A stretch of 63,981 nucleotides of DNA from Reyranella massiliensis 521 (lineage in GTDB: Bacteria > Pseudomonadota > Alphaproteobacteria > Reyranellales > Reyranellaceae). Each line of letters starts with the position of its first letter. The first letter of the stretch is position 1. This document shows positions 16,844-25,537 of this stretch, piece after piece. The notes beneath the pieces are model-generated. The model saw nothing but the letters and a program-made list of their open reading frames with translations. It had not been told where the DNA came from and searched no databases. The translations under genes were made by a program, and so were the position numbers. The stretch spans positions 1-63,981 of the forward strand of contig CAMAYC010000009.1 in assembly GCA_945862125.1 (NCBI GenBank), in the 5' to 3' direction.

Positions 16844-18688
16844 CTAATACACGCGAGCTTTGGGCGGGAAGGACTGCACGTCGTTCGACATCGGCTGCAG
16901 GTTGACCGGCCGGTAGTCGATGCGGGTCTTGCCGTTCTCCTCGACCCACACGACCGTGTGCTTCATCCATTCCTTGTCGTTGCGGTCCGGATAATCCTCG
17001 CGCGCATGCGCGCCGCGGCTTTCCTTGCGGTTGGCGGCGGACCGGATGGTGCCCTGAGCCTGGACGATAAGATTCTCGAACTCCAGCGTCTCGACCAGGT
17101 CGGAGTTCCAGATCATCGAGCGGTCTTTCACGCGGATATCGGCGACGCCCTCGAACACCTTGTCCATCTTGGCGCAGCCCTCATCCAGGCTCTCCTGGGT
17201 GCGGAACACCGCGCAGTCGTTCTGCATGGTCCGCTGCATAGTGTTGCGGAGCTGCGCGGTGCCGGTGCCGCCCGAGGAATGGCGCAGGCGGTCGAGGCGG
17301 GCGATCGTGGCCTCGCCGGCATGCGGCATCTGGCGATGCGCCTCGCCCGGTGTCAGCACCTTGCCGGCGCGGATGGCGGCGGCGCGGCCGAACACGACGA
17401 GATCGAGCAGCGAATTGGAGCCGAGCCGGTTGGCGCCGTGGACCGAGACGCAGGCCGCCTCGCCCACCGCCATCAGACCGGGCACGACATGGTTGGGATC
17501 GCCGTCCTTCACCGTCACCACTTCGCAGTGAACGTTGGTCGGGATGCCGCCCATGTTGTAGTGGCAGGTCGGCAGGATCGGGATGGGCTGGCGCGTGACA
17601 TCGACGCCGGCAAAGATACGCGCGGTCTCTGCGATGCCCGGCAGGCGCTCGTGGATGACCTTGGGATCGAGATGCTCGACGTGCAGCTCGATGTAATCCT
17701 TGTTGGGGCCGCAGCCGCGGCCTTCGCGGATTTCGATGGTCATCGAGCGGCTGACAACGTCGCGCGAAGCGAGGTCCTTGGCCGACGGCGCATAGCGCTC
17801 CATGAAGCGCTCGCCGCTCGCGTTGGTGACGTAGCCGCCTTCGCCGCGCACACCCTCGGTGATCAGACAGCCCGCGCCGTAGACGCCGGTGGGATGGAAC
17901 TGGATGAATTCCATGTCCTGGATCGGCAGACCGGCGCGCATCGCCATGGCGCCGCCGTCGCCTGTGCAGGTGTGCGCCGAGGTGGCGGTGAAATAGACGC
18001 GACCGTAGCCGCCGGTCGCCAGCACCACCATGTGGGCGCGGAAGCGATGGATCGTGCCGTCGTCGAGGTTCCACGCCATGACGCCGCGGCAAACGCCGCC
18101 TTCGTCCATGATGAGGTCGAGGGCGAAATACTCGATGAAGAACTCGGCGTGATGTTTCAGAGACTGCTGGTAGAGCGTGTGCAGGATGGCGTGGCCGGTA
18201 CGGTCGGCGGCGGCGCAGGTGCGCTGAGCAATGCCCTTGCCGAATTCGGTGGTCATACCGCCGAATGGGCGCTGATAAATTTTGCCCTCGGGGGTGCGGC
18301 TGAAGGGGACGCCGTAGTGCTCAAGCTCGACGATGGCGGGAATCGCCTCGCGCACCATGTATTCGATGGCATCCTGGTCTCCCAGCCAGTCCGACCCCTT
18401 GACGGTGTCGTACATGTGCCAGCGCCAGTCGTCGGGACCCATGTTGCCGAGCGAGGCCGAGATGCCGCCCTGCGCCGCCACTGTGTGGCTGCGGGTCGGA
18501 AACACCTTGGTGACGCAGGCGGTTTTCAGACCCTTCTCGGCCATGCCGAGGGTGGCGCGGAGGCCGGCGCCGCCGGCGCCCACCACCACGACGTCATACT
18601 CATGGTCGATGACCGTGTAGGCTCGACCGCCGACATTGACCGTCCCCGGCGCGGCGCCGTTGCTCTTGCCGCTGCTCGACTCCGCCAT
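16844..18688 (-). CDS. sdhA: Succinate dehydrogenase flavoprotein subunit
   Basis: Oxidises succinate to fumarate with covalently bound FAD. It has 614 residues. The dinucleotide fold is [20 protein letters not shown] and the flavinylation histidine is in [10 protein letters not shown]. Substrate and catalytic residues are in [20 protein letters not shown], and [10 protein letters not shown] and [18 protein letters not shown] are also present. The ATG at 18688 has GGAGG at good spacing and comes 1 bp after the sdhD stop. A short TTG extension to 18700 is rejected. Confidence 0.97.
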   Translation of the reverse strand: MAESSSGKSNGAAPGTVNVGGRAYTVIDHEYDVVVVGAGGAGLRATLGMAEKGLKTACVTKVFPTRSHTVAAQGGISASLGNMGPDDWRWHMYDTVKGSDWLGDQDAIEYMVREAIPAIVELEHYGVPFSRTPEGKIYQRPFGGMTTEFGKGIAQRTCAAADRTGHAILHTLYQQSLKHHAEFFIEYFALDLIMDEGGVCRGVMAWNLDDGTIHRFRAHMVVLATGGYGRVYFTATSAHTCTGDGGAMAMRAGLPIQDMEFIQFHPTGVYGAGCLITEGVRGEGGYVTNASGERFMERYAPSAKDLASRDVVSRSMTIEIREGRGCGPNKDYIELHVEHLDPKVIHERLPGIAETARIFAGVDVTRQPIPILPTCHYNMGGIPTNVHCEVVTVKDGDPNHVVPGLMAVGEAACVSVHGANRLGSNSLLDLVVFGRAAAIRAGKVLTPGEAHRQMPHAGEATIARLDRLRHSSGGTGTAQLRNTMQRTMQNDCAVFRTQESLDEGCAKMDKVFEGVADIRVKDRSMIWNSDLVETLEFENLIVQAQGTIRSAANRKESRGAHAREDYPDRNDKEWMKHTVVWVEENGKTRIDYRPVNLQPMSNDVQSFPPKARVY

Positions 18689-18689
18689 C

Positions 18690-19073
18690 TCAGCCTCCAA
18701 ACCCGATACGCAGGATAGCTACGACGGCAGCCAGCCCGAAGATCACCGCCACGAACCTGACCGCGACGATCAGCGCCAGCTTCCAGCCGTCGCCATGGAC
18801 ATAGTCCTCGATCACGACCTGGAGGCCGAGCTGGCCGTGATGCAGGCCGATGACGATCGTCAGGATCAGCAGCACCATGACCAGCGGCGAGCCGATCCAG
18901 GCGCGCGCGATGTCGTAGTCGGCGCCGCTCAGCATCACCAGCGAGATCGCGAACCATACGACCAGCGGGATCAACGCGATGGCCGTGAGCCGCTGCGCCC
19001 ACCAGTGCTTCACGCCCTCGCGGGCTGAACCGAGACCGCGGGCGCGGGCGAGAGGAGTCCTGAGATCGGTCAT
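18690..19073 (-). CDS. sdhD: Succinate dehydrogenase membrane anchor subunit D
   Basis: A 127-residue three-helix anchor that helps hold heme b and the quinone site. [20 protein letters not shown] is the conserved amphipathic start. The heme-ligand region is seen as [19 protein letters not shown], which includes the conserved histidine and the DY pair. It sits between sdhC (10 bp gap) and sdhA (1 bp gap). Confidence 0.95.
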   Translation of the reverse strand: MTDLRTPLARARGLGSAREGVKHWWAQRLTAIALIPLVVWFAISLVMLSGADYDIARAWIGSPLVMVLLILTIVIGLHHGQLGLQVVIEDYVHGDGWKLALIVAVRFVAVIFGLAAVVAILRIGFGG

Positions 19074-19083
19074 CGGTCGCTCC

Positions 19084-19482
19084 TCACACCAGCCTGAGGC
19101 CGACGATCCACGACACCGCCGTGGCGATCGCCGAGACGGCGACCACGATCCAACCGCTGCGATAGGCGTCCTTGATCTCGAAGCCGTAGCCTGCGTCCCA
19201 GAACAGGTGCCGGATGCCGTTGGCGAGATGATAGAAGGCGCAGAACAGCCAGCCGCCAAGCACGATGCGGCCCGCGATCGACATATTGAAGCTCTGGAAC
19301 AGGGCGTAGGCCTTCGGGCTGGCCGCGGCATAGATCACCCAGGTCGCGAGATAGAGCGCGCCGACCGAGAGGGCGATTCCGGTTGCCCGGTGCAGAATGG
19401 ACAGAACGGAGGTGAGCTGCGGCCGGTAGACCTGCAGATGCGGAGAAAGCGGCCGGTGGACCGGCCGGTTGGCGGCGCTCAT
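19084..19482 (-). CDS. sdhC: Succinate dehydrogenase cytochrome b556 subunit
   Basis: A 132-residue membrane anchor. RPLSPHLQVYRPQLTSVLSI with SILHRATGIAL is the canonical SdhC quinone-site sequence (serine and arginine). FYHLANGIRHLFWDAG holds the heme-ligand histidine. First gene of sdhCDAB; the operon promoter should lie in 19483-19600, where no clear -35/-10 pair could be fixed by eye. Confidence 0.96.
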   Translation of the reverse strand: MSAANRPVHRPLSPHLQVYRPQLTSVLSILHRATGIALSVGALYLATWVIYAAASPKAYALFQSFNMSIAGRIVLGGWLFCAFYHLANGIRHLFWDAGYGFEIKDAYRSGWIVVAVSAIATAVSWIVGLRLV

Positions 19483-19600
19483 CGCGGGGAAACCTCACTC
19501 GCCGAAATCGGCTGAGCTTTTTTAGCGCGCGGCGGCCCCAAGTCAACGAATGTCGGCTCTGCGCGTGTCTTAAGTCCCAGATTCCGCTGCGAAAATTCGC

Positions 19601-20668
19601 CTAGCGCCGCGGCATCAACAGCCAGTAGTCAAGGTCGAGCACGATGGCGGGATGGTACTTCCCGTCCGCTTGCTTGCCCGGCCACGAACTGCAGGGAAAA
19701 TCCTTCGCCGCAATGCTTCTCATTCGCAACGCGCCGATATCCGCCCGGCCCGGCAGCGGCGCCGTCTCCAGCACCTCTGACCAGGCATAGATCGTGTCGC
19801 CGCCGAAGGTCGGTGCGACGTGGCTGCCGGCATTGATGGCCGCGACCCTGAAACCGTTGGCGAGGCCGTTGAACGACAGCGCGCGCATCAGCGAAATCAC
19901 ATGTCCGCCGTAGACGAGACGCCGGCCGAAGCGCGTGTCCTTGCCGGCGAAGGCATCGAAATGCACCCGCGCGGTATTCTGGTAGAGCCGCGTCGAGAAC
20001 ATGTGATCGGAATCTTCCAGCGTCATGCCGCTCACATGATCGATGCGCTCGCCTGCTTCGTAGTCTTCCCAGCGATACGTCGAGCCCGCGGCGACATCGT
20101 CGTAGCCGGCCAGCGAGAGGCCGGCGGGAACGACCAGGTCGGACGGCGCCACCGACGGCGCCGTCTTCGGTACCACGGCCGCCGCCACGGCCGCCGCAGG
20201 ATCGCGCTTGTGCACCATCACCCAGCGCACGTAATCGATCACCATCTCGCCGCGCTGGTTGGTACCGGTCGAGCGCACCCAGACCACGCCGCTGGCGCGA
20301 TTGGAATTTTCGCGCAGGCCGAGGACCTTCGAGTGCGCCGACAGCGTGTCGCCGGGATAGACCGGCACGCCCCAGCGGAACTCGGCGTAGCCGAGGTTGG
20401 CGACAGCATTCAAAGAAATATCGGGCACGGTCTTGCCGATCGCGACATGGAAGACCATCAGATCGTCGAGCGGCGCGCGCGGCAGGCCAACCGCGCGGGC
20501 AAAGACGTCGGACGAATTGATGGCGAAGCGCGATCCGTAAAGCCCGATGTTCAGCGCCGCGTCAGCCTCCGTCAACGTTCGCGGCGTGGCATGACGAATC
20601 TCCTGCCCGACGCGGAAGTCCTCGAAGAAATTGCCCGTGCTGGTCTTGCTCGTACTGGTCTTGCTCAT
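19601..20668 (-). CDS. mcd: Mesaconyl-C1-CoA hydratase (beta-methylmalyl-CoA dehydratase), double MaoC domain
   Basis: An ethylmalonyl-CoA pathway enzyme that hydrates mesaconyl-C1-CoA to beta-methylmalyl-CoA. The 355-residue protein has two hot-dog (MaoC) repeats. GNFFEDFRVGQEIRHATPRT, FHVAIGKTVPDISLNAVANL and VDYP-like stretches such as YVRWVMVHKRDPA match Rhodobacter Mcd very closely along the sequence. The second domain begins about residue 200 (YRWEDYEAGERIDHVSG). The N-terminus has a short repeated KTSTSKTSTG tail. Its ATG overlaps the stop of the CoA-ester lyase upstream (ATGA), so both are one translational unit. Confidence 0.92.
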   Translation of the reverse strand: MSKTSTSKTSTGNFFEDFRVGQEIRHATPRTLTEADAALNIGLYGSRFAINSSDVFARAVGLPRAPLDDLMVFHVAIGKTVPDISLNAVANLGYAEFRWGVPVYPGDTLSAHSKVLGLRENSNRASGVVWVRSTGTNQRGEMVIDYVRWVMVHKRDPAAAVAAAVVPKTAPSVAPSDLVVPAGLSLAGYDDVAAGSTYRWEDYEAGERIDHVSGMTLEDSDHMFSTRLYQNTARVHFDAFAGKDTRFGRRLVYGGHVISLMRALSFNGLANGFRVAAINAGSHVAPTFGGDTIYAWSEVLETAPLPGRADIGALRMRSIAAKDFPCSSWPGKQADGKYHPAIVLDLDYWLLMPRR

Positions 20669-21540
20669 CCTGCCTGCAGCTCCTTGATTGCCGCGGCCAA
20701 CGCCAGTGCGCGCTCGGCCTGCTCGACGTGCAGGTTTTCGATCATGCGGCCATCGACCGTGACGACGCCCTTGCCCTCGGCCTGCGCTGCCTTGAAGGCG
20801 GCCACAACCTTGCCCGCCATCTCGAGTTCGGCCGGCGACGGCGCAAAGACCTCGTTGCAGGGCACGACCTGGCTGGGATGGATCAACGTCTTGCCGTCGA
20901 AGCCCATCTCCAGCCCCTGCTGGCAGGCCGCGCGAAAACCATCGGCATCCTGGATGTCGTTGTAGACTCCGTCGAGGATCGTGAGCCCGTAGGCGCGCGC
21001 CGCCAGCATGCCGATGCCGAGGGCTGCGATCATCGGCAGGCGCATCGGCGTGTGGCGCGCCCGCATGTCCTTCACCAGATCATTCGTGCCCATGACGAAC
21101 AGCGCCAGCCTTGGATGCGAGCCCGCGATCTCCTCGGCACGCAGGATGGCCCGCGGCGTCTCCACCATCGCCCACACCGCCATCGATGCCGGCGCACCAG
21201 CGGCATCGAGCAACGCCACGACCGCGGCCACGTCAGCGGCACTCTCGACCTTGGGCACCAGGATGGCGTCGGCACCCGACGTGGCGATGGCCGCCACATC
21301 GGCCTTGCCCCAGGCGGTAGCGAGCGCATTGCAGCGGATCGCGATCTCGCGCTTGCCGTAGGCCTTGCTGCGGGCAGCCGCGACGACATTGGCCCGCGCC
21401 GCTTCCTTGGCGTCAGGCGCCACGGCATCTTCCAGGTCGAAGATCAGGGCATCCGCCGGCAGGGTCTGCGCCTTCTCGAGCGCGCGTGTGTTGGCACCCG
21501 GCATATAGAGAACGCTGCGGCGCGGACGGACGGTGTTCAT
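20665..21540 (-). CDS. mcl2: HpcH/CitE-family CoA-ester lyase, probable (3S)-malyl-CoA thioesterase
   Basis: A 291-residue TIM-barrel protein of the CitE/malyl-CoA lyase family. RSVLYMPGANTRALEKAQ, DALIFDLEDAVAPDAK (metal-binding acidic pair), MGTNDLVKDMRARHTP and MGFDGKTLIHPSQV are intact. Closeness to Rhodobacter Mcl2 is seen in LLAARAYGLTILDGVYND and VDGRMIENLHVEQA, so release of malate from malyl-CoA is favoured over plain Mcl1 lyase activity. Coupling to mcd by ATGA overlap places it in the ethylmalonyl-CoA pathway. A divergent promoter region separates it from pdxY. Confidence 0.85.
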   Translation of the reverse strand: MNTVRPRRSVLYMPGANTRALEKAQTLPADALIFDLEDAVAPDAKEAARANVVAAARSKAYGKREIAIRCNALATAWGKADVAAIATSGADAILVPKVESAADVAAVVALLDAAGAPASMAVWAMVETPRAILRAEEIAGSHPRLALFVMGTNDLVKDMRARHTPMRLPMIAALGIGMLAARAYGLTILDGVYNDIQDADGFRAACQQGLEMGFDGKTLIHPSQVVPCNEVFAPSPAELEMAGKVVAAFKAAQAEGKGVVTVDGRMIENLHVEQAERALALAAAIKELQAG

Positions 21541-21565
21541 TTAAAGGCTCCCGGAAACGCGGCGG

Positions 21566-21593
21566 ACTATAATGACGGCCCTCCTTGTGGCAA
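21566..21593 (-). promoter_or_regulatory. Putative sigma-70-type promoter for mcl2-mcd (with an opposing TATAAT for pdxY)
   Basis: On the minus strand TTGCCA (21593-21588) and TATAGT (21571-21566) are 16 bp apart, placing the start about 18-20 nt before the mcl2 ATG at 21540. On the plus strand a perfect TATAAT lies at 21568-21573, a suitable distance before the pdxY ATG at 21607 but with no good -35. The two -10 boxes overlap, so the divergent genes may compete for polymerase. Confidence 0.4.
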
Positions 21594-21606
21594 GCTGACC
21601 GCGGCC

Positions 21607-22473
21607 ATGCGCTTCCTCTCGCTCCAGAGCCATGTTGCCTACGGATATGTTGGCAATCGGGCAGCAACTTTTCCCCTGCAACGATTGGGCCACGAGGTCT
21701 GGGCGGTGAACACGGTCGAGTTCTCCAACCACACCGGCTACGGCGCCTGGCGCGGCCGGGCCGCCCCTGCCGACCAGGTGGGCGAGATCGTCCAGGGCAT
21801 CGAGGCGCTGGGCCTGCTGCCGCGCTGCGACGCCCTGCTCACCGGCTATGTCGGCGACGCAGCCCTGGCTGACGTCGTGCTCGATACCGCGCGCCGTGTG
21901 CGCGCGGCCAATCCCAAGGCGATCTGGTGCTGCGACCCCGTGCTGGGCGACATCGACACTGGCATCTACGTGAAGCCCGGCATCGACACTTTCTTTCGCG
22001 AGCACGCCATCCCGGCGGCCGACCTCGTGACACCCAATCATTTCGAGTTGGAACACCTCACTGGCCGCCGCGTTTCAACCATGGGCGATGCGCTGGCAGC
22101 GGCCCGCACGTTATTGAAAGGCCCCAAACTGGCGTTGATCACCAGTCTGCGGCGCGCCGATGCGCCGGCCGACCAGATCGAAATGGTCGCCGTAAGCAGC
22201 GACGCCGCCTGGCGAATCGCCACGCCCCTGATCGGCTTCGAGATCGCGCCCAATGGCACCGGCGACGCGGTCGCCGCCCTCTTCACCGCCCACTGGCTAG
22301 CCAGTGGGGGGCCCGCTGGCGGCGACGTGGCCGACGCGCTGGGCAAGGCCGCCTCGTCGATCTTCGCCGTGCTGCAGGCCACGCATGAGTTGGGCGAGCG
22401 CGAGTTGCAGCTCGTGGCGGCGCAGGACCGGCTGGTCTCGCCGCCGCGCCGCTTCACGGCCGAAAGATTTTAG
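21607..22473 (+). CDS. pdxY: Pyridoxal kinase PdxY
   Basis: Phosphorylates pyridoxal with ATP in the vitamin B6 salvage pathway. The 288-residue ribokinase-like protein starts RFLSLQSHVAYGYVGNRAAT. It carries NTVEFSNHTGYGAWRG, the metal/ATP region CDPVLGDIDTGIYV, TPNHFELEHLTG, and the catalytic loop APNGTGDAVAALF with the conserved GTGD aspartate. Length and motifs match PdxY. The LysE-type exporter gene follows after 7 bp. Confidence 0.94.
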   Translation: MRFLSLQSHVAYGYVGNRAATFPLQRLGHEVWAVNTVEFSNHTGYGAWRGRAAPADQVGEIVQGIEALGLLPRCDALLTGYVGDAALADVVLDTARRVRAANPKAIWCCDPVLGDIDTGIYVKPGIDTFFREHAIPAADLVTPNHFELEHLTGRRVSTMGDALAAARTLLKGPKLALITSLRRADAPADQIEMVAVSSDAAWRIATPLIGFEIAPNGTGDAVAALFTAHWLASGGPAGGDVADALGKAASSIFAVLQATHELGERELQLVAAQDRLVSPPRRFTAERF

Positions 22474-22480
22474 GCCGGCG

Positions 22481-23176
22481 ATGAACGTTCCGGGCTTCGC
22501 CTTCAATCCCATCGCGCTCGCCGTCGAGGGTACGATCATCGGCTTCATGATCGCGGTGCCGGTGGGCCCGGCGGCGGCGCTCTGCATCCGGCGCTCGATC
22601 ACGGTGGGCGCCGTGGCGGGCTATATGACCGGCATCGGCGCGGCCCTGGGCGATGCGGTGTTCGGCGCGGTGGCGGCCTTCGGCCTGTCCTTCGTCGAGG
22701 ATTTCGTTGCCCGGCGCGAAGCCTGGCTGCTGGGCATCGGCGGCATCGTGCTGACCGTCATGGGCTGGACCACGATGCGCCACCGTCCGCGCACCGTTGG
22801 CGATCCGGTGGCCGACGATCTGGAACACCGGATCGCGACTCATTTCCACTACGCCAGTTCGAGCTTCTTCATCACCGTCTTCAATCCACTGACGGTGATG
22901 GCCTTTGGCGCCGCCTTCGCCGGCCGCAACCTCGCCGGCGTCGGCGCCAGCCTGCCCGACGCCGCTCTCCTGGTGGCGTCGGTATTCTGCGGCGCGCTGG
23001 CGTGGTGGACGATCCTCTGCGCCACCTCGGTGGCGCTCCGCGCCCGCTTCACCGGCACCGGCATGCTTTGGCTGAACCGCTGTTCCGGCGCCATCATCAT
23101 GGGCTTCGGGCTGGCGGCGCTGATCTCGCTGGCGCCGCTGCCGTGGAAAGAGATCGCTGGGGTATTCCGGCTCTAG
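22481..23176 (+). CDS. LysE/RhtB-family amino-acid exporter
   Basis: A 231-residue membrane protein with about six hydrophobic segments. IIGFMIAVPVGPAAALCIRR is the LysE-family first helix with the conserved PVGP. A central charged loop, which resembles that of LysE translocators in Rhodospirillales, separates the two halves. FFITVFNPLTVMAFGAAFAG carries the repeated NP motif in the second half. Substrate unknown; amino acids or related metabolites are usual. It follows pdxY by 7 bp, and its last 4 bp overlap the end of the convergent rutE-like gene. Confidence 0.85.
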   Translation: MNVPGFAFNPIALAVEGTIIGFMIAVPVGPAAALCIRRSITVGAVAGYMTGIGAALGDAVFGAVAAFGLSFVEDFVARREAWLLGIGGIVLTVMGWTTMRHRPRTVGDPVADDLEHRIATHFHYASSSFFITVFNPLTVMAFGAAFAGRNLAGVGASLPDAALLVASVFCGALAWWTILCATSVALRARFTGTGMLWLNRCSGAIIMGFGLAALISLAPLPWKEIAGVFRL

Positions 23177-23763
23177 GCGAAGCTGCAGGCGTCTTCGAAG
23201 TTCATGCGCGGGCTGCGCGCGAAGATCTTCGTTTCGTCGCCGTAGCCGATGTTGCAAAGGAAGTTGGTCTTGAAGCGGCCGTCGGGGAAAAAGTTTTCGT
23301 CGACGACGGCATTGTTGAAGCCGCTCATCGCACCGCAATCGAGGCCGAGCGCGCGGGCGGCGATCATCAGATAGGCGCCCTGCAGCGTGCCGTTGCGGAC
23401 GGCTGTCGTCGACGCGACCGCTTCCTTGCCCTCGCCCTTGAACCAGTGGATCGCCGACTGGTCGTGCGGGAAGTGCTTGGGCAGGTGCTCGTAGAACTGC
23501 GTGTCGTAGGCCACGATCGCGGTCACGGGCGCCGACATCGTCTTCTCGGTATTGCCGGCACTCAGCGCCGGCCGGAGCCGCTCCTTGCCTTCCTTGGTGC
23601 GCACGAAGACGAAGCGCGCCGGCTGCGAATTGGCCGAAGTCGGGCCCCATTTCGCCAGCTCATAGATGGCGCGGATCTGGTCGTCGGTGACAGGCTTGGA
23701 CAGCCAGCCATTGTGGGTCCGCGCGCTGCGGAGAATTTTGTCGAGTGCCTTGTCGTCGAGCAT
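23173..23763 (-). CDS. rutE: Malonic semialdehyde reductase RutE-like nitroreductase
   Basis: A 196-residue flavin (FMN) nitroreductase-fold enzyme. The N-terminus with ARTHNGWLSKPVTDDQIRAI, WGPTSANSQPARFVFVRTKE, the middle TAIVAYDTQFYEHLPKHFPH and GLDCGAMSGFNNAVVDENFF match RutE along the whole length. RutE reduces malonic semialdehyde to 3-hydroxypropionate during uracil breakdown. The other rut genes are not nearby, so here it may serve general detoxification of reactive aldehydes or another reduction. Confidence 0.88.
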   Translation of the reverse strand: MLDDKALDKILRSARTHNGWLSKPVTDDQIRAIYELAKWGPTSANSQPARFVFVRTKEGKERLRPALSAGNTEKTMSAPVTAIVAYDTQFYEHLPKHFPHDQSAIHWFKGEGKEAVASTTAVRNGTLQGAYLMIAARALGLDCGAMSGFNNAVVDENFFPDGRFKTNFLCNIGYGDETKIFARSPRMNFEDACSFA

Positions 23764-23890
23764 AGTGGTCCCCTTGATCGTTGAGGAAACCGTATCGGAG
23801 GTTTTGCGCAGGGTCGAGGCGACATGATCACGCCGGAGTGACCAAGACTGATCCCGGCGTTTCCCTCCCGCTTGGCCGTTTGTGTTACGT

Positions 23891-23905
23891 TGGCACAGTC
23901 ATTGC
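23891..23905 (+). promoter_or_regulatory. Sigma-54-type -24/-12 promoter before the radical SAM cassette
   Basis: TGGCACAGTCATTGC matches the core TGGCAC-N5-TTGC with correct 12-bp spacing between the GG (23892-23893) and GC (23904-23905) elements; a T precedes it. The start of transcription would fall near 23917. That is only a few nt before the ATG at 23922, which favours the ATG at 23964 as translation start. No enhancer-binding-protein site was identified by eye. Confidence 0.55.
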
Positions 23906-23921
23906 GCACGGGAACCCGTCG

Positions 23922-24860
23922 ATGTTGCCTCTTCTGCTCGATCCGGCGAAGTTCAAGGACGTGATGGTGACCGCCAAAGGCGAGCAGCGGGCGCATGTCG
24001 CGCTGAAATCGCTCGAGACGCTGTGGTTCAACACCGGCACGCTGTGCAACCTCACCTGCCTCAACTGCTACATCGAATCCTCGCCCAAGAACGACCGGCT
24101 GGTCTATCTCAGCGCGGCCGAGGTCGCTTCCTACCTGGACGAAATCGAGCGCGACCGGCACGGCACGAAGCTGATCGGCTTCACCGGCGGCGAGCCGTTC
24201 ATGAATCCTGAACTGCCGGCAATGCTGGACGAGGTGCTGTCGCGCGGCTTCAAGGCGATGGTGCTGACCAATGCCATGAAGCCGATGCACAAGATGAAGC
24301 GCGCGCTGATCGACCTGCATAGGCGCCACGGCCGCAACCTCACGATCCGCGTCTCGGTCGATCACTACGCTCCGGCGCTGCATGAACTCGAACGCGGTGC
24401 CCGAAGCTGGAAGCCGACGATCGAAGGGCTGGTGTGGCTGGCGTCGAACGGCTTCGACGTTCACGTCGCCGGCCGTCATTTCTCGGACGAGTCCGAGGAG
24501 GCGGTCCGCGCGGGCTATGCCGGGCTGTTTGCCCACCTCGGCGTCACCATCGATGCGCAGAACCCCGGTACGCTGGTGCTGTTCCCCGAGATGGACGACA
24601 CGGTCGACGTGCCGGAGATCACGATCTCCTGCTGGGGCATCCTGAAGAAGTCGCCCGACAGCGTGATGTGCGCCACCTCGCGCATGGTGGTCAAACGCAA
24701 GGGCGCGGAGCGCCCCGCCGTCGTTGCCTGCACGCTCCTGCCCTACGATCCGCAGTTCGAGCTGGGCCGCTCGCTGGCCGAGAGCGTCGATCCCGTCCGC
24801 CTCAACCACCCGCACTGCGCCAAGTTCTGCGTCCTGGGTGGTGCTGCCTGCAGTCAGTGA
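23922..24860 (+). CDS. Radical SAM protein with Cys-rich C-terminus, head of an rSAM/transferase cassette
   Basis: An iron-sulfur radical enzyme of up to 312 residues. The cluster motif CxxxCxxC is in TLCNLTCLNCY (C42, C46, C49), and SAM binding is marked by FTGGEPFMNPEL. The C-terminal third carries further cysteines (C237, C250, C270, C299, C303, C310), suggesting a SPASM/twitch-like auxiliary cluster. The two following genes belong to families named for association with radical SAM proteins and arsenosugar synthesis, and overlap in frame chain (GTGA, ATGA). It lacks the ArsS-type N-terminus. An ATG at 23964 preceded by AAGGA is an alternative start and would fit the sigma-54 promoter better. 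The substrate is unknown. Confidence 0.85.
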   Translation: MLPLLLDPAKFKDVMVTAKGEQRAHVALKSLETLWFNTGTLCNLTCLNCYIESSPKNDRLVYLSAAEVASYLDEIERDRHGTKLIGFTGGEPFMNPELPAMLDEVLSRGFKAMVLTNAMKPMHKMKRALIDLHRRHGRNLTIRVSVDHYAPALHELERGARSWKPTIEGLVWLASNGFDVHVAGRHFSDESEEAVRAGYAGLFAHLGVTIDAQNPGTLVLFPEMDDTVDVPEITISCWGILKKSPDSVMCATSRMVVKRKGAERPAVVACTLLPYDPQFELGRSLAESVDPVRLNHPHCAKFCVLGGAACSQ

Positions 24861-25537
24861 CACCAACGCTCGATGTCGTCATCCCGACGCTGAACGCCGG
24901 CGCGACGCTCGCCGCCACGCTGGCGTCCCTGCAGGCCGACCTGTCGATCGCGATTGCCATCTGTGACGGTGGATCGAAAGACGATACCGCAGCGATCGCC
25001 CGACAGGCCGGCGCGACTGTCGTGACCGCGCCTGCCGGGCGCGGCAGCCAGCTCGCCGCGGGCGCCCTCGCCGGCGACGCTTCCTGGATTCTTTTTCTGC
25101 ACGGCGACACCGCGTTGGCGCCCGGATGGACCAACGCCGTCAAGGCCTTCACCTCGCGGCATGTGAACATCGGCAAGGCGGGCTACTTCCGACTGCGCTT
25201 CGACTCCGCCGACCCGCGCGCCCGTCGCGTCGAGCGGCTGGCGGAGTGGCGGTCCCGCAGGCTCGGCCTGCCCTACGGCGACCAGGGGCTGCTGATCGCG
25301 CGCGCGCTCTACGAATATCTCGGTGGCTTCAAGCCGCTGCCGCTAATGGAAGACGTCGACCTGGTCCGTCGCATCGGCCGAAAGAACCTGGTGCCGCTCG
25401 ATGCCGATTCCGTCACCTCGGCGGCGCGCTACGAGCGCGATGGCTGGACGATGCGCCCGCTGCGCAACCTCTCCTGCCTCACGCTCTACTTCGCCGGCGT
25501 ACCGCCCGCCGCCATCGCGCACCTGTACGGAAAATGA
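24857..25537 (+). CDS. TIGR04283-type family 2 glycosyltransferase (rSAM-associated transferase 2)
   Basis: A 226-residue GT-A glycosyltransferase. LDVVIPTLNAGATLAATLAS and ICDGGSKDDTAAIA form the nucleotide-binding half. FLHGDTAL takes the place of the DxD motif, and MEDVDLVRRIG holds the acidic catalytic residue. YGDQGLLIARALYEYLGGFK is the typical region of TIGR04283 proteins, which public annotation often calls rSAM/selenodomain-associated or arsenosugar biosynthesis transferase. The GTG start overlaps the radical SAM stop (GTGA). The donor and acceptor cannot be read. Confidence 0.87.
   Translation: MTPTLDVVIPTLNAGATLAATLASLQADLSIAIAICDGGSKDDTAAIARQAGATVVTAPAGRGSQLAAGALAGDASWILFLHGDTALAPGWTNAVKAFTSRHVNIGKAGYFRLRFDSADPRARRVERLAEWRSRRLGLPYGDQGLLIARALYEYLGGFKPLPLMEDVDLVRRIGRKNLVPLDADSVTSAARYERDGWTMRPLRNLSCLTLYFAGVPPAAIAHLYGK

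Noticed and set aside
19501..19525. GCC/GGC hairpin with T-run before sdhC as a plus-strand terminator
   Set aside because: There is no plus-strand gene upstream; the loop is very short and the stretch lies in the sdh leader.
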